A stretch of 64,000 bases of DNA from assembly GCF_016920785.2 (NCBI RefSeq), contig NW_024609857.1, positions 127,279,094-127,343,093 of the forward strand, given 5' to 3'. The notes under the pieces are model-generated. The model was not told the DNA's origin. It worked only from the letters and a program-made list of their open reading frames with translations, and searched no databases. This stretch comes from Ixodes scapularis (lineage: Eukaryota > Arthropoda > Arachnida > Ixodida > Ixodidae). This document shows, one piece after another, positions 22,448-33,177 of the stretch. How positions within the stretch are numbered: the first letter of the stretch is position 1; every line of letters begins with the position of its first letter. The position numbers and the translations under genes are program-made.

Positions 22448-22933
22448 CAGTGTTGTAGGCGTTACCGGAAAAAGTACCGATATACGTCACTCGTCCCTTG
22501 CAAATTAAAGGAACGTGTTATCGACCAACGTTACTTTAAAATAAAAGAAACGCCTTATAGTTACCGTTACCTACAAAAGGTAGCGTACGTTACTTTTTGC
22601 GTTACTTTTTTAATTATGAATGAACACGTTTTACTGCTTTGACGTTAACGGTTTCACCTATATACTCACCAAAGAAAGCCGCCCAAAACTGAACAAACTA
22701 AAAGGCTTTAACGCCTAGAGAAAAAAAATTGAAGTGCAATGCTTTTTGAATGTTTGGGAAAAATGGGTAACGAGTAATGTAACTACGCTGCCCGTTACTC
22801 GAAATAAGTAACGTAAGTGCAATACCCGTTACTGTTAAAAAAAGGTAAAGTAAGGAGTACGTTACTACGTTACCAAAGAAAGTAACGCGGTACCGGTAAC
22901 GCCGTTACTTGTAACGCATTACCGCCAATACCG
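22448..22933. mobile_element. hAT-type MITE rich in GTTAC/GTAAC motifs
   Basis: It starts CAGTGTTGTAGGCGTTACCG and ends CCGCCAATACCG; the ends are imperfect inverted repeats of the CAGTGTTGG class. Both sides are packed with GTAACG/CGTTAC motifs. The flanks are ATTAACTC (22440-22447) and ATTAATTC (22934-22941), an 8-bp duplication with one change. No coding capacity. Confidence 0.75.
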
Positions 22934-22996
22934 ATTAATTCCATGTGGTGAGTGACGGTCTCTCGAAGGTGTTTTGAAAAATCGGTCGCCGACTTA

Positions 22997-23180
22997 TACC
23001 CGTGCCACACGGGCAACTCGAATGCCATTTACAACGAATGACATTTGTGTGATCGGCGAATCAGCTCGCAATCTGTCGCGCGTGGAATGCACCACGCCCG
23101 GAGTGTCGCGCGCTGATTGGCCGTCCGCTCAAATGTCATTCGTCGTAAATGGCATTCGAGTTGCCGGTGTGGCACGGGTA
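22997..23180. mobile_element. PIF/Harbinger-type MITE, 184 bp, TTA target duplication
   Basis: Left end TACCCGTGCCACACGGGCAA and right end TTGCCGGTGTGGCACGGGTA are inverted repeats; matching continues for about 50 bases through GAATGCCATTTAC and GAATGACATTTG. TTA flanks it on both sides (22994-22996 and 23181-23183), the TWA duplication typical of Harbinger elements. The centre has no gene. Confidence 0.8.
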
Positions 23181-23183
23181 TTA

Positions 23184-23928
23184 GACCTGTCTTGATAATA
23201 TGACTGAATATTCTTTGTTTCAATGCTGTGATAAGTCGGGGGCTTTTTGTAGATCGTATATTGCAGATTGCAAGCTCTGCGTCTGTGTGTGCTTATATAG
23301 TGCTCAAAATAACGGCGTGAGCTCCCGCTAGCAATGCGAAGCTTTTGCGTACAATTTATAGTGAATAAATTTGGCAGCTGCGTTTTCATACTTCGCTGTC
23401 TTTGTCCCTTCCTTTTTCCCTGTCTCGTTTAGTTAAGAATGTCTTTGTTGTCGTTTTGTATTCGGTCACCGCGGCGCTAATCTTGGTATCTTTCAGCCTA
23501 AATTGTAAGCTTAAGTCCTACACACTATTCTTGTAACTACACCCATCTTTCGTTTCTTTGCTTCGATGTTATGTTCTGCTCTGGAAACACAGCTATAGAT
23601 GCTGCACACTCGATCGAGTGAAGGAAGTTCGTCAAACTAACTTGAAGCAGAGTGTGCTCTTCAGCAGTGTGGCACACCACTAGAATATACTAAGCGTGCT
23701 TACTTAAAGTGACACTCAATTAGCCTGTCTGACAGAGGTGTAAAAGAGGCTGGCCATCGCACAATAGATTTGTTTATTCTATCCGTTAGCACGCCTGTCC
23801 CATGAACACCACGTGACTTGAACAATTTTCAGCCACTGAGAGCAAGCACGTTAAACTCGATATATGGCCGATTGGAATTTAGGGTGCTCGCTCACTACCA
23901 CCAATTTAAGGATATTTTCGCCTTGTGA
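23184..23928. other. Intron segment, nothing recognised
   Basis: No motifs or terminal repeats were found between the Harbinger MITE and the PLE-C fragment. Confidence 0.4.
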
Positions 23929-24570
23929 TTGACCCGAAGAACTCTTAGAACTCTCTTTAAACTCGCCAAACCTCCATTCGGCGGCTCAAACCAAATAATG
24001 ACAACACTCATTCCATATGGGATTATGCTTCATAATAGGCATAATCGTTATTGTTTGTACCGCATTGTGGAAGGAAGGGGTGGTGTATATAATACCTTTA
24101 ACGTGTGTGAGTGTTTGCATAGGACAAACCGGATGGTGCGTTAATGACAGGCTAAGGGAACACGAACTGGCAGTAAGATCTTCGCCCTCGGGTAATCTTG
24201 CGATACACTGCAACCGATGCGATTGCGGCGCAAAGCTTCTGGAAACCGTTATCCTGAGCAGAAACCGTAACAAAATGATTAGGGAAATTTCGGAGGCGTT
24301 TTTCACAAAGAATTGCAACGGCGACACGTGCATTAGCGCCCCATCGATAGCATTGTACGATTTGGAGGTGGCGCATCTAGAGTGCTTTGTTAGCTCAAGC
24401 TAGAAAAATTATATGTAGATTATTTGACAATGTATTTACAGGACGTGGATGGTTGCTCATAGGGCATATATGTTTCTTCTTTGGTGTAAGTCAGATTAAA
24501 CCCCAGGTGCAAATGCGTTCTACTGTGTGTATGTCTTCTTTTTTGGTCCTTGTTTTTTAGCGCTTTTAAT
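23929..24570 (+). mobile_element. PLE-C: 3' fragment of a Penelope-like element
   Basis: The reading frame from about 24075 gives GVVYIIPLTC, CIGQTGWCVNDRLREHE, NLAIHCNRCDC, then SRNRNKMIREISEAFFTKNC and CISAPSIALYDLEVAHLECF ending at a stop near 24401. This is the GIY-YIG endonuclease and C-terminus of a Penelope polyprotein: VY..IG stands for GIY-YIG, and the zinc-binding HC..C.C and the Glu-bearing EAFF helix are visible. The 3' UTR contains ttttttagcgctttt, related to the tail of PLE-B. The 5' part of the element is missing and the segment before 24060 is degenerate. Confidence 0.75.
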
Positions 24571-24697
24571 CCTGAAATGTACCGCCAACTAGCCCAAGTG
24601 AATACCCTTCTGCTTGCACTCTTAACCTGTATAAGAAACTGCAGCGAAACAGGATGTAAGGATAAGAAGTTTACGTCCTTTGTTAATTGCTTGGCAG

Positions 24698-24799
24698 GTG
24701 CGTCATGAGTGCACTTCTTCTGCTAGAGGAACTCTACCCGTCCAAATCGCCCGATGAATCCAATCTGGCAAGAATGCCCGAGGATAACGATAAGTATAC
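24698..24799 (+). CDS. Histidine acid phosphatase, second exon seen
   Basis: Acceptor ttggcag ends at 24697. The first base completes the Arg codon left open at 15485, and the protein continues CVMSALLLLEELYPSKSPD, matching the family pattern VRSS..R..MSA.....LYP that follows the RHGDRAP exon. It ends ARMPEDNDKYT and breaks after two bases of a codon at a GTAAGTAAG donor (24800). Both splice junctions are phase 2, as in the flanking exons. Many relatives carry a WQPxPVHT segment right after this point; it was not found between here and 27456, so a small exon may be missing, lost, or too diverged to see. Confidence 0.75.
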
Positions 24800-26923
24800 G
24801 TAAGTAAGCGTAGGCTGGTACGACCTGTTATTCATAATTGTGGGTGCTAAAACCCTTCTTGCGTTATGGACATAGCGAAGTCCAGTAAATTGTTATGCAA
24901 TTAGTTTTAGTAAGGAGCGGCTGAAAACAGCCAATGGAAGGATGAGAGAATTTCTGAATAACATATCAATTTTCGCGTATGTTTTTTAGCAAGGATATGA
25001 TTTGCAGTATTATTTAAAAAAGAATTTCTTAATACTATATCAGTTTTCGGCTATGTATTTTAGCAAGGATATGATTTGTTGTATTATTTAAAAAAAAAGA
25101 AACTGTGGAAATTGTTATTGTGTTTTAAATGAATAACATAGTTCTGATTCAACGCTTGCTTCAAGAGTAAGGGAGAAAAAAACGTAAAAATAGTTTCTAG
25201 ACAAGAACACAAGGACAAACTGGCTCCATAAAAGTAGGTCTTGTGTGTAGAGTAAGCGGCAAAAAAAAAAAAATAATAAACGATAAAATATTTTTAGGTT
25301 TTTTTCAAATTTTAAAACACTAAATATATAGATTTTAAATTTAAATGTAGAATATAGAATATCTAGATTGCAGTATAGATTTGTTAAATTTAAGTGTAGA
25401 GTGTATAGTTACGATATTGCGGTAAGTAAACTTACTGAGCGGAGTAAGCGAAACAAAAAGTTAGGTATCATAACTGTAGCATATGTCTCACGTAGACAAG
25501 TGCAAATCAACAGGAAAAAAAAAAAGAAAAAGAAAAAAAAAAGAAACTTGCTTAAATTGCCACTTTAATGTATATGCCCATAGCTCCGTATATACTGACA
25601 AAGCCTGGCAGATAGCCACGAGAACCGGCCACCGAAATGAAAAAGGTGGAGCGGCAGACAACGGATGAGAGGAGAGCCACGTGACTGACGCCCTGCTGCG
25701 GCGGGACGCCAAAACGAAGCGGCGAGACGCCAAAACGCGGACGCGAGAACCCGAAAAGTACGTTTCTGGTTCTCGCCGCTGCAAAAGCTGTGCGCTGACG
25801 TCCAGGTTCCCCGAGAAATGGCTCTTTGATGCTCTGTGCTATAAGATCCTCGCGCTCGAAATCTGGGACCGGGCACTCTATGGCTCCGTCGTCGAACTGC
25901 CAGTCCTTGTGAGTATAGAGAAGGCCATGATACGCCTCACTTGGCTTTGAATCTCGATAGGAAGCAACGCAACTGGCGAGACAAAATGAAACGCCCTATA
26001 ATAAGAACGAAAAAAAAAATCGGAAATATAAAGTGTGTATGCATGCTGGTTTCAATAGCCAGTCGGTGTACCTGAAGTTGTCAAGTGAGCCTAAGCATGT
26101 TTATTTGAAACAGCTTCCAGCCCCCTTCCCCTCTCCGAAAAAAAAAACAACAATTCCGCTTACGCCAATGCATAATGCACCGTCCTGCTTAAGCATTGGT
26201 GTGTGATGTGCTGAACATACGCGGTGCCTTGTATTAAACACGAAGAATAACAGAGACAAAAACAAAATAAAATATGGCTAGCAGCAATAATTGCAGTGCT
26301 TGTTGCCTGCATAATACTAAGAATATAATTTTACCTGCCAGCTAAAATCTAAGATTAAAAAAAAAAAAAAAACACCTGGCCGTGGTTGATCCGAAAGAGA
26401 GTGTTTTTTTATTTTTTTACTCTGCAGCAAGTAAATACGGTACTTCGTTTTCCTTCGTACATAGCTTTTTATATAGGGGTATGAGTACGTCCTGTTTTCC
26501 CTCCGCTACGTACCTATCAAGCTCGGTGGGCATTGCATAAGGGGATAATTGTCAGGGTAAGTTGGCTAATTTACAGAAATCTCTCGATTAACTTTTAATT
26601 TTTGGTTCTTGGAGTCATGGTGGAATTGCAGTATTGACGGCCGTCGGTACTAAATACCACACAAACTAAAAAAAAAGCGAAAATGTTATGTTTTTTTTAT
26701 ATTAAGTGATAAACGTTCGCGTTTTTTGTTCGGATTTAAAAACTATGCTCAGAAAGAGCGCGTAAGGTCCCACCCACACTGACGCTCGGAAAAGTGGCGT
26801 TATTGTTTCAATCCTGTCGCCACTCTCTCGGCAGCGTGTCCTTGGTGGGTGCGCCGACGGCACCAGTGACGACGTAAGCGCCACGACATTGTCACTCTTT
26901 CAGGCATCAGGATAGCTCGTTAG
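24800..26923 (+). other. Intron of the acid phosphatase gene
   Basis: A tandem-like duplication is seen at about 24950-25095, where GCTATGT...TTAGCAAGGATATGATTTG occurs twice. A purine-rich AAAAAGAAAAAG tract lies at 25514-25542. A G+C-richer block at 25600-25960 includes repeated GACGCCAAAACG units (about 25707-25738). No exon could be supported here. Confidence 0.45.
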
Positions 26924-27050
26924 ATTCACTTGCACCTCCTGCACCGGTGCAGAAAAGTGTAGGGCGGTGTACTTCCGATCGTATCTCAATGCACATACCG
27001 GAAGTCCACTGCCCTACACTTTTCTGCACAGGTGCAAGTGGTGCGGGTAA
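26924..27050. mobile_element. Short palindromic MITE, about 127 bp
   Basis: Left CACCGGTGCAGAAAAGTGTA and right TACACTTTTCTGCACAGGTG are inverted repeats; the match extends through GGGCGGTGTACTTCCG against CGGAAGTCCACTGCCC. The loop is only about 20 bases. Target duplication unclear. Confidence 0.6.
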
Positions 27051-27456
27051 ATCGAAGGAACTATTGCGGGAAGTGCTTGATAATGCCCTTGCTTTGAGCG
27101 AAAACGTTTGAATCCGAGGAAAAACGCGAAAAATTTATCGATTAGTATCTACGAAAAACATTACCTTTTCGGAAAATATTCAAATTCGCCTCGCCGTTAA
27201 TAATGATTGTCAATACGGCAACTGCAACATGGCCCCTAAAGCCAATAATTAAAAGTTTATTAACGTAACTTAGTTAATTAGTCAACCTACCATGCCGAGA
27301 ATTTTTTCATATTACATTCGCCGAACTCGATAAATGCACGGTGAAAACGGCACTCATCATCTAACTCTCGCCCCCTTAAAAAAAAGTCTGGTCGATTTAG
27401 AATGAAACGCCCCCTTTCATCCACCCACTGAACCTTTTTTTTTTTCTTCTTGGCAG
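27051..27456 (+). other. Intron segment ending in a pyrimidine tract and acceptor
   Basis: Nothing recognised other than the strong polypyrimidine tract (27434-27450) and cag acceptor at 27454-27456 for the next exon. Confidence 0.5.
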
Positions 27457-27753
27457 GTTAATTTGCGAGCCTCAAATCAAAAAGCAATTATTGAAGCTGC
27501 TGGATCCATTTAGCGGCTTGCTGGACCTGACCTGGTTCCTTATTAGAGCCACACATGAGCTCGGACTTTCTTTATTGAGTGACGCAACCAAGGTTCCAGA
27601 AGGTCTCGACGCCGTACAGGTTGAGAAGGAGTACGGCTTAAGCATCCCTAGCTGGTTCGAGGATCGACTCGATCTGCTATCCTACAATTCTCGAAGGCTC
27701 TACGCCCTGATTGCGCAAGCGTTAATAAGGAACATGGGAGGTGAACTTCTCAG
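27457..27753 (+). CDS. Histidine acid phosphatase, third exon seen
   Basis: After ttcttggcag the frame reads LICEPQIKKQLLKLLDPFSG, then ATHELGLSLLSDAT, EKEYGLSIPSWFEDRLD and NMGGELLR, and stops at a GTAAGA donor (27754). The CEPQ...., LP-SW and GG-LL landmarks match the middle of histidine acid phosphatases. The exon is 297 bases, starts in phase 2 and ends in phase 2, so it can join exon 24698-24799 in frame. About 240 of the usual 350-430 residues are covered; the downstream exon with the second catalytic motif (HD) is not found before the Gypsy element at 28377 or elsewhere in the window. Confidence 0.8.
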
Positions 27754-28376
27754 GTAAGATGTTTTGACACGGCGCGTGCCGAGGATCTCATGTACCGCAT
27801 TTCGCATTTGAGTTATACGACAATTTTCTGCCTTCCTAACAAAGCTGCACTTTTTCTACGACACTGTGAGACTCACCCGCGCCATAATGCGTCCATGGAG
27901 CACGCACAATCGAGTACAACGTTATCTGTAATTACCGTTCGATGCACAATCAATTTTACGCTCCGTTTTACGTCAGGTCTGACCTCAACCAAGCCCATGA
28001 TTTCATGCGGCCAATTCAACAAAGTCCAAAGTGCATCTTAGGGCGCTCGTCGTGCAACCAGCTACGCACAAACAAAAGCGCAGGGTCACGGCGCATTCAG
28101 TGCGCGCGATTGGTTTCACCGGTGGTACCAAACGCACGAAGACGACGAGCACAACCAGGACGATACACTGCCGGCACTGATTGATTGGCACCGGTCGGAT
28201 TGTAGCGTTGTCTGCGTTCATCCTTGATCTGAAACGGAGTATAAAGGTCCCGCCCTAAGCACGTTGAGCCGGAGCGATAAGCAGCTCGTGTAGACGAGTG
28301 TACTATATAGGTATACGATTCAGCCTAATCGTGCGCATAATGCTTTGGCGGGCACCCATGTTCCGCACAGATATAT
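27754..28376. other. Stretch between the last phosphatase exon and Gypsy A
   Basis: No further phosphatase exon and no repeat structure recognised. Bases 28373-28376 (ATAT) form the left target duplication of Gypsy A. Confidence 0.4.
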
Positions 28377-28767
28377 TGTCACGGGTGGTGACCAAAAAAA
28401 AAAACAGGAAATAAAAAGGAAGAAATAAACGTTTAGTGTGGCGAACTTGTGCCAAAAATAAAAGGGTAGAAAGGATAATAACAGAGCTTCGGATGCTGGG
28501 GTGAAACTGACTCGCTCGCCTGGCGGAATCTCTTATGTACCCTCGTGGGTTTCTGGATCGTTCGGCGTAAAAGGTTCGGCGCGTAGAACATTCTAACCTC
28601 GAATCAGCCAAGACGGTTCTCGAAATCACCAGAACATCACATTACAGTGTCAACAAAAATGTGTGGCCGCGGCCAGGATGCGAACCCTGGCCTTCCGCGT
28701 GGAAGGCAAGCGCGATAACCGTTAGGCCACGCGCGTGCTGCCTACGTGACCAGCTGCGCGCGCGGCA
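28377..28767 (-). repeat. 3' LTR of Gypsy A
   Basis: In plus-strand reading it begins TGTCACGGGTGGTGACC and ends CGCGGCA; 391 bp. It lacks about 38 bases (GTCGCGGGCGTCGAAG region) and the T-rich insertion found in the other LTR. Confidence 0.85.
28663..28738 (-). promoter_or_regulatory. tRNA-Gly-like Pol III module in the 3' LTR of Gypsy A
   Basis: In sense orientation: box A-like GTGGCCTAACGG, CTTGCCTTCCACGCG resembling the anticodon arm of tRNA-Gly(UCC), and box B GGTTCGCATCC, with arms CCAGG/CCTGG. The T loop is one base too long for a canonical tRNA and the acceptor stem is poor, so it is a tRNA-like promoter, not a tRNA gene. It sits in the U3 end of the LTR. Confidence 0.65.
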
Positions 28768-28834
28768 TTACTCCCCCCTTTAAAAAGTGCATCGTCCCGA
28801 TGCAACCCAAAAACAAAACAAAGCAAATAAAAAG

Positions 28835-29271
28835 TGAAAGCCGTTTACAAATCCCTGTAACGCCGAATTGGAGCGCAGCTCTTGAGGAGGAGGAGTGAAG
28901 GGTACTGAGGGGAGGGTAGACCCCTCCTCCTCCCCTCATTCTTTAATATGCTCCGGGGGGGCGGTCACGTGACCTCGGGGGGGGGGGGGGGTGTCACGTG
29001 ACTTCGGGGAGGGGGGTCACGTGACCTCAGAGGGGTCACGTGACCAAAGGGTCACGTGGGGTCTTGGGGTCACGTGGGGTCTTGGGGTCACGTGACCTTG
29101 AGATGACCTTGGGAGGGGTCACGTGACCTTGAGATGACCTTGGGAGGGGTCACGTGACCTGGAGGGGTCACGTGACCTTGGGGGTCACGTGACCTTGGGA
29201 TGACCTTGGTTACGCCGACGGCGACGGCGACGCCGCTCAAGCCGGGAACTGGCCCCTAAGAGCTGCGCTCT
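28835..29271 (+). mobile_element. CACGTG-array repeat, copy 2
   Basis: Begins TGAAAGCCGTTTACAAATCC, contains GAGCGCAGCTCTTGAGG near the left and CCTAAGAGCTGCGCTCT at the right, and carries eleven CACGTG hexamers between about 28970 and 29205, most in the 10-bp palindrome GTCACGTGAC. It is bounded by AAAAG on both sides (28830-28834, 29272-29276). Confidence 0.75.
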
Positions 29272-29276
29272 AAAAG

Positions 29277-29718
29277 TGAAAGCCGTTTACAACTTCCTGT
29301 AACGCCGAATTGGAGCGCAGCTCTTGAGGAGGAGGAGTGGAGGGTATATTCCTCCTCCTCCCTCGTGGTCATGCCTGCTAGTCCTCCTCCCCTCCTGCTC
29401 CCCCTCCCTCTCCTTTACCACCTTTACCGGGCGGGGGAAGAGGGGGGAGGAGGAGGAGCGGAGGGGGAGGAGGAGGAGGGGGAGGGGCGACGCCGACGCC
29501 GCACAGGTTGGAAACGGGTCATGTGACCCCCTCCCCCCGAAGTCACGTGACCCGCCCGGACCATACTACACAATGAGGGGAGGAGGAGGAGAAGGAGGGG
29601 GAGGAGGAGGAGGAGGGGGAGGAGGAGCAGAGGGAGGGGCGCGGTTACGCCGACGGCGACGCCAACGGCGACGCCGACGCCGCTCAGGCTGGAAACGGGC
29701 CCCTAAGAGCTGCGCTCT
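29277..29718 (+). mobile_element. CACGTG-array repeat, copy 3, in tandem with copy 2
   Basis: Same ends as copy 2 (TGAAAGCCG...GCTGCGCTCT) and again followed by AAAAG (29719-29723). Its interior is mostly GGA-rich low-complexity DNA (29340-29470, 29575-29640) with one GTCACGTGAC and a GTCATGTGAC variant, so the arrays differ greatly between copies. Confidence 0.75.
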
Positions 29719-29768
29719 AAAAGAACGGTAAACTAAAGAGTCATTTGGAACACATGAGGTCCACAGTC

Positions 29769-32700
29769 CTATCGAGCGTAGTACGGCTTCAGTCGAACGA
29801 CGTGGACGACTTCCGGTAGTGGAGGGCGGCGTGACGAGGTCCGTGTTCCGTCGGGCATCACCTCGTAGTTCAGCTCGCCGAGGCGACGAAGTACCTTGTA
29901 TGGTCCAAAGTACCGTTTCAGCAGTTTCTCACTGAGGCCGCGGCGACGGATGGGCGTCTACACCCACACCCTGTCTCCGGGCTGGAAGTGAACGTCCCTG
30001 CGACGAAGGTTGTAGCAGCCCGCGTCGACGCGTTGCTGGTCTTGAATCATGAGTCGGGCGAGCTGGCGGATTTCTTCGGCGCGTTAAGCAACCGCCTGGG
30101 CGTCGTCACTCTCATTGTCAGATGGCTCATGTGGCAGCATTGCGTCCAGCATGGTCGTTACCTTCCGACAATGTACCAGCTGGAAAGGGGTAAATCCAGT
30201 GGTCTCCTGAACCGCCGTATTGTAGGCGAACGTGACATAGGGCAACACCTCGTCCCACGTCTTGTGCTCTACGTCGACGTACATAGAGATCATATCGGCG
30301 ATTGCCTTGTTGAGTCGCTCGGTCAGCCCATTGGTCTGCGGATGGTATGCAGTGGTTCGACGATGGGCGGTGTACCTGAGACAAAGGATCTCTTGCGTCA
30401 GCTGGGCCATGAACGAAGATCCACGGTCTGTGATGAGGACTTCAGGGGCGCCGTGCCGGAGGACAATGGACTCGATGAAAAACCTAGCGACTTCAACAGC
30501 CGTGCCTGCTGGAAGGGCTTTCGTCTCGGCGTACCGTGTGAGATAATCGGTGGCGACAATAATCCAGCGGTTTCCCGATGTTGACGGCGGGAAGGGACCA
30601 AGTAAATCCATTCCGATCTGCTGGAACGGTATAGACGGGGGAGAAATCGGATGCAGAAGTCCTGACGGCTTCGTTGGCGGTTTCTTACGTCGCTGACACT
30701 CGTGGCATGATCGAATGTATAGGTGAACGGTCTTCGGTAGCCTCGGCCAGTAGTACTTTTCTCGAATCCTGGCGAGCGTCCTGCTGTAGCCAAGGTGTCG
30801 AGCCGTTGGGTCGTCATGGCATCCTTGAAATATTTCGTCTCGAAGGCTGGCAGGAACAGCCAATAGCCATGCTCTGTTGTTGTTGACGAAGTTCTCCTTG
30901 TACAGCACCCCTTGCCGCATGGAGAATGTATGCAGGATTCTTAAGAAAGCACGGGGAACCGAACTCGCTTGTCCCTCTAAGTGCTCGATGAGCGCTCGCA
31001 GTTGAGGGTCGTCTCGTTGGAACGCTGCCATGTCGCTGACATCCAAAGCGCCGAGGAAACACTCATCGTCGTCGTCTTCGATACAGGAAGGACCGGCCTC
31101 GACAGGAGGGAGCGAGCTCTTGACAGGCAGTCGGCGTCATGGTGCTTCCGGCCGGACTTTTACACAACGGTCATGTTGAACTCCTGCAGTCGTAGGCTCC
31201 ACCGGGCGAAGCGTCCGGAGGTGTCTTTCAGATTCGCGAGCCAGCAGAGCGAGTGGTGGTCCGTGACCACGCGAAAAGGACTTCCATACAGATATGGGCG
31301 AAACTTTGTTATTGCCCAGACGACAGCAAGGCACTCCTCTTCAGTTGTAGAGTAGTTCCTCTCCGCCTTAGACAGTGTCCGACTCGCGTATGTGATGACT
31401 CGCTCTGCCTCGTCCTGCCTTTGAACAAGCACCGCGCCAAGTCCGGTGTTACTGGCGTCCGTGTGGATCTCTGTATCAGCGAACTGGTCGAAATGGCCAA
31501 GAATCGGGGGCGCCTGGAGTCTTCGTTTCGGCTCATCGAAAGGCCGCTGGTGTTCGTCTGTCCATTCGAACTTTACGGCGTCCTTCGTGAAGTGCGTCAG
31601 CGGTGCGGACAGCTTGGCGAAGTCCCGAACAAATCGTCTGTAGTAGGCACAAAGTCCGAGGAATCTCCTCACGGCCTTCTTGTCAGACGGCGGCGTGAAT
31701 GCAGCTACGGCGCGGGTCTTCTCGGGCTAAGGAACTTAAGTTCACCATAGGCGAATCGACACTTCGTTGGCTTGAGTGACAGGCCGGCGGTCTTGATAGC
31801 TTGAAGCACGGCTCGAAGTCTTTTCAGGTGCTCGTCGAAATCTCGTGAAAATACCACGACGTCGTCGAGGTAGACGAGGCAGCTCTGCCATTTCAGACCT
31901 GCCAGCACGGTGTCCATGACACGCTGGAAGGTGGCTGGCGCAGTACAAAGCCCGAACGGCATCACTTTGAATTCGTATAGTCCGTCGGGAGTGACGAAGG
32001 CAGTTTTCTCCCGGTCGCGTTCGTAGACTTCAATCTGCCAGTAGCCACTCTTCAGATCCATCGACGAAAAATATCGGGAGTGGCGCAGTCGGTCTAACGT
32101 ATCGTCGATGCGGGGGAGCGGATAGACGTCCTTCTTCGTCACAGCGTTCAGTCGACGATAGTCCACGCAGAACCGCAGGGTTCCGTCCTTCTTCTTTACA
32201 AGGACGACTGGGGACGCCCATTGACTTCTTGAGGGTTGAATGATGTCGTCGTCGAGCATTTCTTGGACTTGATCCTGATTCACCTTCCTTTCCTTTAAGG
32301 AGACTCGATACGGCGACTGGTAGACAGGGAACGCGTCGTCGTCGGTAATAACGCGATGTTTCGCCATTGGTGTTTGGCGAACTTTCGACGACGTGGCAAA
32401 ACAATCACGGTATTCAGCGAGGAGATCAACCAGTTGCCGGCGCTTAGGAGCTGTGAGCTCGGGGTCAATGTCGATCGGCGGCGGCGGCGTGCTGTTCTGC
32501 TATGACGACGAGGTTTCTTCGGAGATTGCGGTGACCACGGCTGGCGCCTGAAGCTCCTCAATGTGGCCCACAGTGGTACCCCTCGTTAGGTGCTGCGGCT
32601 CCTCTCGGAAGTTTGTCACAAGAACAGTTGCACGTCCTTCTTGGAGATCCGTTATGCTTCGTGCGACGCCAATTCCTTTCTCAAGGAGCAGTTGGACGCT

Positions 32701-33177
32701 GCCTTCCAAAAGAGCTTCACCGTGCATGGCTGCATCGGTTATGACAGTGACGAAAACACTCGACCGCGGCGGTAAGTTCACATGATCGGCGATAACTCGG
32801 ATCGCGGTTGACGTCGTGTTGGTCTTCACCGGCGGTAAAACAGGCTTTCGCAGCGTCAGCTGGTTTGCCCCGAGGTCGATGACGGCGCCATACTCGCAGA
32901 GAAAGTCCATTCCGAGGATACCGTCCCTTGAACAGCCTTGCAGAACGACGAACTTCACAGGGCACATCTCACCGTGGATCTCGACGCGAGCAGTGCGTCT
33001 CCCGACTGGTGTGATGAGGTGCCCTCCGGCGGTTCGTATTTGTGGTCCATCCCACAGCGTGGTGACTTTTCGAAGGCGGCGGGAGAGCCTCCCACTCAAG
33101 ACCGAGTAGTCTGCTTCGGTGTCCACGAGTGCTGATGCGTCGTGCCCGTCAATGACGACGTTTAGGTTATTGGACAC
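29769..33177 (-). pseudogene. Gypsy A pol: protease, reverse transcriptase, RNase H, integrase
   Basis: Read from 33177 downward. The protease active site reads LVDTEADYSVLS where element B has DTGAD, so the catalytic Gly is Glu. A stop (32500-32502) separates it from the reverse transcriptase, which keeps VYLDDVVVF at about 31853-31879. A 34-base deletion near 31729 shifts the frame. RNase H shows TEIHTDASNTGLGAVL (about 31441-31488) and ends in a stop at 31160. The integrase has an HHCC region (HLGYSRT...CHECQRRK) and D, D, E residues in DLLGPF, ITDRGSS and LTERLNK, then stops near 30084 and 29957. The frame ends YYAR at 29772. A dead relative of the intact pol at 59866-63300. Confidence 0.85.

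Noticed and set aside
25681..25950. Missing acid phosphatase exon
   Set aside because: The frame is open but has none of the expected WQPxPVHT residues and the splice sites do not fit phase 2.
28970..29210. CRISPR-like array
   Set aside because: The GTCACGTGAC units are short palindromes with irregular G-rich spacing, no repeat-spacer structure and no cas genes.
29324..29731. 135-residue open frame rich in Gly and Arg
   Set aside because: It is a by-product of GGA-rich low-complexity DNA inside a repeat.
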